From the NCBI RefSeq assembly GCF_000508165.1, contig NZ_AYOZ01000023.1, forward strand, positions 62,001-126,000: a DNA stretch of 64,000 bases, in the 5' to 3' direction. Numbering within the stretch: the stretch's first letter is position 1; each line of letters begins with the position of its first letter. The notes under the pieces are model-generated. The model did no database searches. It was not told the DNA's origin and was given only the letters and a program-made list of their open reading frames with translations. A program made the translations under genes and the position numbers. Below are positions 57,951 through 64,000 of this stretch, one piece after another. Origin of the DNA: Marinomonas profundimaris (lineage in GTDB: Bacteria > Pseudomonadota > Gammaproteobacteria > Pseudomonadales > Marinomonadaceae).

Positions 57951-58044
57951 GGTATTCAACTAATTTGTTTGGTTGGACAATAGGTTCACAGAACCCTTAT
58001 AAAAATCACGCGCTATTAAACCAGCCTTTGGCAGTTTTTTCAGC

Positions 58045-58443
58045 CTATTTCTGCTTAGAGTGATCGCGTTTTTTATTTTGAGAAGGTTTTAGTGCTTTTT
58101 TCGCCAATTGATCCCATGCTTTTTCTAAGCGTTTGTGCAGATCTGGGTTTTCTAACTCTTTAATGCCTTGTCGAGCTAGGAAGACAATATCCAGACCTTC
58201 AAGGGGAGTTTTATGATGGCGAAAGGAATCGCGTACCAAGCGTTTGATACGATTCCGGCCTACCGCACGTTTATCCGTTTTTTTAGACACAATAAGACCC
58301 AACCGAGTTTGGTTATCATCTCGTTTTCGTGCCAATAAAAGGAATTCGCCTGCGAAGACTTTGGAGGAGGTGTCGTTAAAGACAGATTGATAATCCCCGG
58401 CATTCAGAAGTCTGACATGCCGGGGAAAACAATAGTCGGTCAT
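58045..58443 (-). CDS. rnpA: Ribonuclease P protein component
   Basis: A 132-residue basic protein assisting RNase P RNA in tRNA 5' processing. It has the RNR signature in KKTDKRAVGRNRIKRLVRDS and FLLLARKRDD. A lysine-rich C-terminal extension is present. It lies 8 bp after rpmH and is co-transcribed with it. Confidence 0.95.
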   Translation of the reverse strand: MTDYCFPRHVRLLNAGDYQSVFNDTSSKVFAGEFLLLARKRDDNQTRLGLIVSKKTDKRAVGRNRIKRLVRDSFRHHKTPLEGLDIVFLARQGIKELENPDLHKRLEKAWDQLAKKALKPSQNKKRDHSKQK

Positions 58444-58451
58444 CAGCGGTT

Positions 58452-58586
58452 TTATGCGCTTAGTACCTTGCGGCCGCGGGCACGACGGCGAGCGACGATT
58501 TGGCGTCCGCTTTTAGTAGCCATACGAGCACGGAAACCGTGGTTACGTTTGCGTTTTAATACGCTAGGTTGGAAAGTTCTTTTCAT
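58452..58586 (-). CDS. rpmH: 50S ribosomal protein L34
   Basis: A 44-residue basic protein, [18 protein letters not shown] onward, the normal L34 length. The start is ATG 58586, with GAGAG 7 nt upstream; the longer open frame upstream is not coding. Divergent from dnaA across an origin-like region. Confidence 0.97.
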   Translation of the reverse strand: MKRTFQPSVLKRKRNHGFRARMATKSGRQIVARRRARGRKVLSA

Positions 58587-58699
58587 CTTTATTCTCTCAC
58601 TGAATGCAGTGTTTGAGTTTTGAGGGTTAGCGACCGCCAAGCCTCTTCATTTGATTGTCAAATCAGGGCGCGGATTTTAGAGCCTTTCTTCAGTAAATT

Positions 58700-59040
58700 C
58701 AATGCTTAGAGCGCGCTAATTAGTAAATAATTCACTGCACAATTGATTAACTACTTACACACAGACTTCTACCCTAATAGTGGATAAAAAATTCAAATAT
58801 AAATTTTTCTATCCACAGGACAGTGAAAATAATAAATTATGTGTATAAAAATCAAAAAGATAATTTAACTTTTGCTTGTGCGTAAAGTGAAAATAAGCTT
58901 AATTTTATGTGTGTATAACTAGCCTATTTATGCACACCGTTAATATTTATCACCCGCTGTGCGTAACTTTACCTGTTATTAACATTTTTTTATTTCTGCT
59001 GTCGGAGGGCTTTTTTCTATTTATATGTGGATAACTTAAA
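58700..59040. other. DnaA-box cluster between rpmH and dnaA (second putative origin / dnaA promoter)
   Basis: AT-rich with many boxes: AGTGGATAA (58779), CTATCCACA (58809), TGTGTATAA (58840 and 58910, both fit TTATNCACA), TGTGCGTAA (58877 and 58958), TTATGCACA (58928) and TGTGGATAA (59026-59034, perfect). This is the Pseudomonas-type oriC location. It may also serve DnaA autoregulation of dnaA. The gap from 58587 to 59096 has no other gene. Confidence 0.7.
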
Positions 59041-59096
59041 ATAGCCGAGGTAAAATCTGCCGCTTGTCTGTCACTCAACCAGGGAGTACGTCTACA

Positions 59097-60653
59097 GTGT
59101 CTTTGGAGCATTGGAATCTTTGTCTGCAGCGTTTGCAGGGTGAGTTTTCCACATCTCAATTCAACACCTGGATTCGTCCATTGCAGGCTGAAATGATGCC
59201 GAATGGAGAGTTGTGCCTAAGTGCACCGAACCGATTTGTGTTGGATTGGGTGAGTAACAAATATCAAACGCGCATAAAAGAGCTGTTGTCTGAGTTTGCT
59301 GGCGATGATCTTGCCCCAGCCTTAAAGCTGGCGGTTAAAGCTCAAAACTTTGCCCAAATAAATTCGACATCTCCTCCTCCCCCTCCTGTTCCAAGCGAAC
59401 CGATTGCCAGCCCTTTGAATAATGAAGTGGCTCGAGAATCCGGTTATCGTCCCGGTTTTGGATTAATGGATGACGAAGAAGGGTCGCCACCAGCGGGTCT
59501 GGAATTCGAAGCCCCATTAACCCTGTCTGCTAATGGCAGAGGCTTGCGTGGCGAGCTTGAACCTTACGAACAAGGGCAGCTTCCTTTAGCGGCACCGAAA
59601 CGTAAAGTTCAGGTAGAAGGCGGGATCAATCATGGTGCGAACCTAAACAACTCCTTTACCTTTGATAACTTTGTCGAAGGTAAATCGAACCAACTTGCTC
59701 ATGCGGCGGCGTTACAAGTCGCTGAAAATCCAGGCGGTGCGTACAATCCACTCTTTATATACGGTGGCGTTGGTCTGGGTAAAACTCACTTAATGCAAGC
59801 CGTGGGTACAGAGCTGATGCGTCACAATCCGAATGCCAAGGTGGTTTACCTGCATTCTGAGCGTTTCGTTGCCGATATGGTAAAAGCGCTGCAATTGAAC
59901 GCGATTAACGATTTCAAACGTTATTATCGTTCTGTGGATGCCTTGCTGATTGACGATATTCAATTTTTTGCCGGCAAAGACCGTACGCAAGAAGAATTTT
60001 TCCACACTTTTAATGCGTTATTAGAAGGTGGACAGCAGATGATTCTGACGTGCGATCGCTATCCAAAAGAGATTCAAGGTCTGGAAGACCGTCTTAAGTC
60101 TCGATTTGGCTGGGGGTTAACGGTTGCTATTGAACCGCCAGAATTAGAAACACGAGTGGCGATTTTGATGCGTAAAGCAGATGAAAGTGGCATCAAGTTG
60201 TCTTATGATTCTGCTTTCTTTATTGCTCAGAAAATCCGCTCTAACGTGCGAGAATTAGAAGGTGCGTTAAAACGTGTTATCGCCAACTCCCATTTTACAG
60301 GGCGAGCGATTACACCGGATTTTGTTCGTGAGTCGTTAAAAGACCTTTTGGCCTTGCAAGACAAGCTGGTGAACATTGATAATATCCAGCGAATTGTGGC
60401 GGAATACTACAAGATTAAAATCAGCGATCTACTGTCGAAGCGTCGTAGTCGATCCGTTGCGCGTCCTCGCCAAGTGGCGATGTCGTTAGCAAAAGAATTA
60501 ACGAATCACAGCTTGCCAGAAATTGGCGACGCGTTTGGTGGTCGCGACCACACGACAGCGTTGCATGCGATTCGTAAGATTAAAGAACTGCAAGATACCG
60601 ATTCGGATATCCGAGAAGACTACAAACAATTGATGCGAATTCTGACCACCTGA
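59097..60653 (+). CDS. dnaA: Chromosomal replication initiator DnaA
   Basis: A 518-residue AAA+ initiator. Domain I ([17 protein letters not shown]) is followed by a long proline-rich linker (about 90-180), the AAA+ domain with [13 protein letters not shown], and [20 protein letters not shown]. The domain IV DNA-binding signature is [15 protein letters not shown]. The start is GTG 59097 with GGGAG 10 nt upstream; an in-frame TTG at 59064 is less likely given family starts. Confidence 0.96.
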   Translation: MSLEHWNLCLQRLQGEFSTSQFNTWIRPLQAEMMPNGELCLSAPNRFVLDWVSNKYQTRIKELLSEFAGDDLAPALKLAVKAQNFAQINSTSPPPPPVPSEPIASPLNNEVARESGYRPGFGLMDDEEGSPPAGLEFEAPLTLSANGRGLRGELEPYEQGQLPLAAPKRKVQVEGGINHGANLNNSFTFDNFVEGKSNQLAHAAALQVAENPGGAYNPLFIYGGVGLGKTHLMQAVGTELMRHNPNAKVVYLHSERFVADMVKALQLNAINDFKRYYRSVDALLIDDIQFFAGKDRTQEEFFHTFNALLEGGQQMILTCDRYPKEIQGLEDRLKSRFGWGLTVAIEPPELETRVAILMRKADESGIKLSYDSAFFIAQKIRSNVRELEGALKRVIANSHFTGRAITPDFVRESLKDLLALQDKLVNIDNIQRIVAEYYKIKISDLLSKRRSRSVARPRQVAMSLAKELTNHSLPEIGDAFGGRDHTTALHAIRKIKELQDTDSDIREDYKQLMRILTT

Positions 60654-60685
60654 TGGTCTAAGACTTTGAGTTTACGAGGAAAATA

Positions 60686-61783
60686 ATGAAATTTTCAGTC
60701 GTCCGCGAGACACTTCTTAAGCCACTTCAACTAGTGGCAGGCGTTGTAGAGCGCAAGCAAACCATGCCTGTCTTGGCCAATGTATTGGTGGAAGTTAAAG
60801 ATCAAATATTAACCCTTACCGGTTCGGATTTAGAGGTAGAGTTAATTGGTCATGTACCATTAGATGAATGCGAAGAAGGCCGTATTACGGTGCCTGCTCG
60901 TAAGCTAATGGACATTTGTAAAAGCTTACCTGACAGCGCCGTGATTGAATTCACACTGGATGAGCAAAAAGCCGTGATCCGCTCAGGCCGTTCACGTTTT
61001 AGCTTATCGACGCTTCCTGCTGATGAGTTTCCAAACATTCAAGACATGCAAGGTGATTTGACGGTTTCTATTTCTCAAAACAGCGTGCGTCGTTTGATCG
61101 ACCGTACTGGCTTCGCCATGGCGAACCAAGATGTACGTTATTACCTAAATGGTATGTTGTTAGAAGTCGCGGATGGTCAGTTGCGTGTTGTTGCAACCGA
61201 TGGTCACCGTTTGGCAACCGCTGTTGAAGATGCACAAGTGAGCGGTGATGTTGCTCAGGTAATCGTACCGCGCAAAGGCGTGTTGGAATTGAACCGCTTA
61301 TTGAACGACACAGATGAGTTGGTTGAACTTGTTATAGGTACAAACCATATTCGCGCGAAAGTGGCGGATTATGTGTTTACGTCTAAATTGGTCGACGGAA
61401 AATTCCCTGATTACCATCGTGTTATTCCTCGAAATAACGAGAAAATCGTCATTGCAGACCGCTTAGAACTGCGTCAGGTTTTTCTTCGTGCATCGATTCT
61501 ATCGAACGAAAAATACCGCGGCGTACGTTTGATTTTGTCCAACGGCATGTTGCAAGTGTTTGCCAACAACCCAGAGCAAGAAGAAGCCGAAGAGTCCGTA
61601 TTGGTTCAATACCAAGGCGACAACATGGAAGTGGGTTTCAACGTAGGCTACTTGTTGGATGTATTGGGTGTTGTCGATACGCAAGAAGTGCGTTTGTCAT
61701 TAAACGACTCCAACAGCAGTGCCTTGATTGAAGAAGCAGACAGCCATGCAGCACAATACGTTGTGATGCCAATGCGTTTGTAA
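60686..61783 (+). CDS. dnaN: DNA polymerase III beta sliding clamp
   Basis: A 365-residue clamp. MKFSVVRETLLKPLQLVAGV, TVPARKLMDICKSLPD and the C-terminal HAAQYVVMPMRL are conserved. GAGG precedes the ATG. It follows dnaA by 32 bp. Confidence 0.97.
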   Translation: MKFSVVRETLLKPLQLVAGVVERKQTMPVLANVLVEVKDQILTLTGSDLEVELIGHVPLDECEEGRITVPARKLMDICKSLPDSAVIEFTLDEQKAVIRSGRSRFSLSTLPADEFPNIQDMQGDLTVSISQNSVRRLIDRTGFAMANQDVRYYLNGMLLEVADGQLRVVATDGHRLATAVEDAQVSGDVAQVIVPRKGVLELNRLLNDTDELVELVIGTNHIRAKVADYVFTSKLVDGKFPDYHRVIPRNNEKIVIADRLELRQVFLRASILSNEKYRGVRLILSNGMLQVFANNPEQEEAEESVLVQYQGDNMEVGFNVGYLLDVLGVVDTQEVRLSLNDSNSSALIEEADSHAAQYVVMPMRL

Positions 61784-61807
61784 TCACGTCAAGAATATCG
61801 TTCTATT

Positions 61808-61847
61808 ACCCGCTTGGCAGTTTAGAGAATTTAATAGCCAAGCGGGT
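61808..61847. other. Inverted repeat between dnaN and recF
   Basis: ACCCGCTTGGC and GCCAAGCGGGT form an 11-bp GC-rich stem with an 18-nt loop and no strong T-tract. It may weaken read-through into recF or act in RNA processing. Confidence 0.6.
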
Positions 61848-61877
61848 CTTCCCTACCCTAAGTAAGGTTTATTTGTT

Positions 61878-62984
61878 ATGCCGCTGGTGCGTTTGGACAT
61901 CTCTCATGTTCGCAACCTTTCTAGTGTGCGTTTTGAACCTTCGCCTCAAGTGAATGTGATTGTCGGACAAAACGGCAGTGGCAAAACCTCCGTATTAGAA
62001 GCCATTCATTTGCTGTCGTTTGGTCGATCCTTTCGTAGCCATAAACACAAAACCTACATTCAATACGACAACGACGCTTGTGTTGTGTTTGCCCAGTTGC
62101 ATCAAGCGCAAGGCAGTCCGATTCCTGTCGGCTTACAACGTCATCGAGATGGTCAGATTGATGTGCGTATTCAAGGTCAACGCGCGCAATCGGTCATTGA
62201 GCTCGCTGAACGCCTTCCAGTGCAACTGATTAACCCTGATGCATTCCGATTATTGGAAGGTTCACCGAGTATTCGACGTCAATTTATCGACTGGGGCGCT
62301 TTCCATTTTGATAAAGACTTCATTCATGCATGGCGAGGCTGGCAAAAAGCATTAAAACAGCGGAATACCTTGCTCAGACGTGGTAAAATCTCCAACAGTT
62401 TATTAGCGGCTTTTGATCAGGAATTGATCCGCTTAGGTGAGCAAGTCAATGAGTCTCGAAAAGCGTATGTGGAAAAGCTGACGCCGCATTTTACGACCGT
62501 TCTGTCCTTGTTATCGACAGAACTTTCGGTGGATTTGCAGTTCTTCCAAGGTTGGGACGCACAGAAAAGCTTACAAATGGCCGTAGAGGCTGGGCGAGAG
62601 CGAGACATTGAGCTGGGTTACACGCATACCGGCCCTCAACGAGCGGATTTGCGGGTTAAAACGGCCACAGGCGATGCGTTAGATTCGCTCTCTCGTGGTC
62701 AACTCAAGCTGGTTGTTTCCGCGCTAAAAATCGCCCAAGGACAACTTTTGATCGAAATGGGCCGCCCTCTGGTATTTTTAGTGGATGATTTACCAGCAGA
62801 GTTAGACGCCAATCACCGACAGAAACTGTGTCAGTTATTGGAGTCGTTAAACAGCCAAATTTTTATTACCAGTGTTGAGCCTGACACAACGGATTTTACT
62901 TGGGCTGACACAACGGACGTTCGCCAGTTCTCAATGAACAATGGCGAACTGTCTTTATTGAGCAAAGGTTTGCAGGAGAGTTAA
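61878..62984 (+). CDS. recF: DNA replication and repair protein RecF
   Basis: A 368-residue SMC-like ATPase for gap repair. It has Walker A VGQNGSGKTSVLEA (about 29-42), the signature SRGQLKLVVSALKIAQ and Walker B VFLVDDLPAELD. AAGG lies about 10 nt before the ATG; its stop codon abuts the gyrB start. Confidence 0.96.
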   Translation: MPLVRLDISHVRNLSSVRFEPSPQVNVIVGQNGSGKTSVLEAIHLLSFGRSFRSHKHKTYIQYDNDACVVFAQLHQAQGSPIPVGLQRHRDGQIDVRIQGQRAQSVIELAERLPVQLINPDAFRLLEGSPSIRRQFIDWGAFHFDKDFIHAWRGWQKALKQRNTLLRRGKISNSLLAAFDQELIRLGEQVNESRKAYVEKLTPHFTTVLSLLSTELSVDLQFFQGWDAQKSLQMAVEAGRERDIELGYTHTGPQRADLRVKTATGDALDSLSRGQLKLVVSALKIAQGQLLIEMGRPLVFLVDDLPAELDANHRQKLCQLLESLNSQIFITSVEPDTTDFTWADTTDVRQFSMNNGELSLLSKGLQES

Positions 62985-64000
62985 ATGAGTGAAAATAATT
63001 ACGATTCGTCCAGTATCAAGGTGCTCAAAGGGCTAGATGCCGTTCGTAAACGTCCCGGCATGTACATTGGCGACACTGACGATGGTACCGGCTTGCACCA
63101 CATGGTGTTTGAAGTCGTGGATAACTCCATTGATGAAGCGCTTGCTGGGCATTGTGACACCATTACAGTGCTTATTCACCCAGATGAATCCATCTCTGTA
63201 TCGGATAACGGCCGTGGTATTCCGGTTGATATCCATGAAGAAGAAGGCGTTTCCGCCGCCGAAGTTATCATGACTGTCCTACACGCTGGTGGTAAGTTTG
63301 ATGACAACTCATACAAGGTTTCTGGTGGTCTTCACGGTGTGGGTGTGTCGGTTGTAAACGCCCTATCTGAAGCGCTGACACTGACCATTCGTAAAAATGG
63401 CAAGGTCTACGAGCAGCATTACGCTCACGGAGTACCTCAAGCGCCATTGGCGATTGTTGGGGATTCTGACGGCGCCGGCACAACGGTGCATTTCAAACCT
63501 TCTGCAGATACCTTTAATAACATTCTTTTTGTCTACGACATCCTAGCGAAACGCCTACGTGAATTGTCTTTCTTGAACTCTGGCGTTGCCATTCGCTTGA
63601 AAGACGAACGTACCGGCAAAGAAGACTTCTTCAACTACGACGGTGGTTTGCGTTCTTTTGTTGAGCATTTGAATACCAACAAAACGCCAATCAACGACAT
63701 ATTTCACTTTATCTGCCAACGTGATGACCTAGAAGACGGCATCGCGGTTGAAGTGGCGTTACAGTGGAACGAAGGCTTCCAAGAAAACATCTACTGTTAC
63801 ACGAACAACATTCCACAACGCGACGGTGGTACTCACCTTGCGGGTTTCCGTGGTGCGTTGACTCGTACGCTAAATAACTTCATTGAAAAAGAAGGCCTAG
63901 CGAAAAAGCAGAAAGTCGCGACAACAGGCGATGACAGCCGCGAAGGTTTAACCGCGATTGTGTCCGTAAAAGTACCGGATCCTAAGTTCTCTTCTCAAAC
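62985..64000 (+). CDS. gyrB: DNA gyrase subunit B (partial, 3' end outside window)
   Basis: ATPase subunit of gyrase. About 338 residues are visible, including the GHKL ATP-binding elements [25 protein letters not shown] and [16 protein letters not shown], and the start of the transducer domain. GGAGAG precedes the ATG, immediately after recF. Completes the dnaA-dnaN-recF-gyrB block. Confidence 0.97.
   Translation, partial: MSENNYDSSSIKVLKGLDAVRKRPGMYIGDTDDGTGLHHMVFEVVDNSIDEALAGHCDTITVLIHPDESISVSDNGRGIPVDIHEEEGVSAAEVIMTVLHAGGKFDDNSYKVSGGLHGVGVSVVNALSEALTLTIRKNGKVYEQHYAHGVPQAPLAIVGDSDGAGTTVHFKPSADTFNNILFVYDILAKRLRELSFLNSGVAIRLKDERTGKEDFFNYDGGLRSFVEHLNTNKTPINDIFHFICQRDDLEDGIAVEVALQWNEGFQENIYCYTNNIPQRDGGTHLAGFRGALTRTLNNFIEKEGLAKKQKVATTGDDSREGLTAIVSVKVPDPKFSSQ

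Overview
The window looks like the replication-origin neighbourhood of a marine gammaproteobacterium of the Oceanospirillales, most like Marinomonas. The evidence is the rpmH-dnaA-dnaN-recF-gyrB block, the atp, par and mnmG clusters, several TRAP transporters, a PA3496-family small protein and an AcuR/AcuI pair. The genus is an inference from gene content and protein style; no search was run.

Layout. 1-3 kb: phosphate uptake genes pstS and pstC (minus, pstC cut by the window edge) with a Pho box. 3.07-5.57 kb: three promoterless-looking gene cassettes, each followed by an attC recombination site. This is an integron cassette array with no integrase gene in view. The cassette proteins look like a uracil-DNA-glycosylase-fold protein, an HNH-type nuclease and a protein with an RNSFLH (HEPN-like) motif. 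5.57-6.6 kb is non-coding and repeat-like. 6.6-17.2 kb: TRAP permeases (dctQM type), a quinone reductase, an AraC regulator, putA followed by a separate gene for the PutA C-terminal ALDH-superfamily domain, and two paralogous TRAP binding lipoproteins. 17.4-29 kb: a candidate 53-residue ORF, a beta-CASP RNase gene broken by an in-frame stop, a LOG-family protein, an oxidoreductase, uvrD, an aromatic/aspartate aminotransferase, a DsbA-like protein, and a divergent PAP2/eptA pair. 29-34.3 kb: a MocR regulator with an acidic tail, csdA-csdE facing tcdA, and a TrmB-like regulator.

34.3-46 kb: the leftward block mnmG-rsmG-parA-parB and atpIBEFHAGDC, with a near-consensus promoter before atpI. The 0.8 kb upstream of mnmG holds DnaA boxes and a 13-mer-like element, as at E. 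coli oriC. 46.7-54.7 kb: an accessory block sits between mnmG and mnmE, with a zinc alcohol dehydrogenase and AraC regulator, acuR and acuI with two matching operators, and a glycerate module (cdaR, gntP-type permease, glycerate kinase). 54.8-64 kb: mnmE, yidC, rnpA and rpmH leftward; a second DnaA-box cluster; then dnaA, dnaN, recF and gyrB rightward (gyrB cut by the edge).

How it fits together: a conserved origin core carries housekeeping genes (replication, partitioning, ATP synthase, tRNA modification, membrane insertion). It has been split by a catabolic insertion and is flanked by nutrient-scavenging genes (phosphate, organic acids, proline, glycerate, acrylate). The most unusual parts are the integrase-less cassette array with possible nuclease or defence cargo, the split PutA, and two candidate origins about 12 kb apart.
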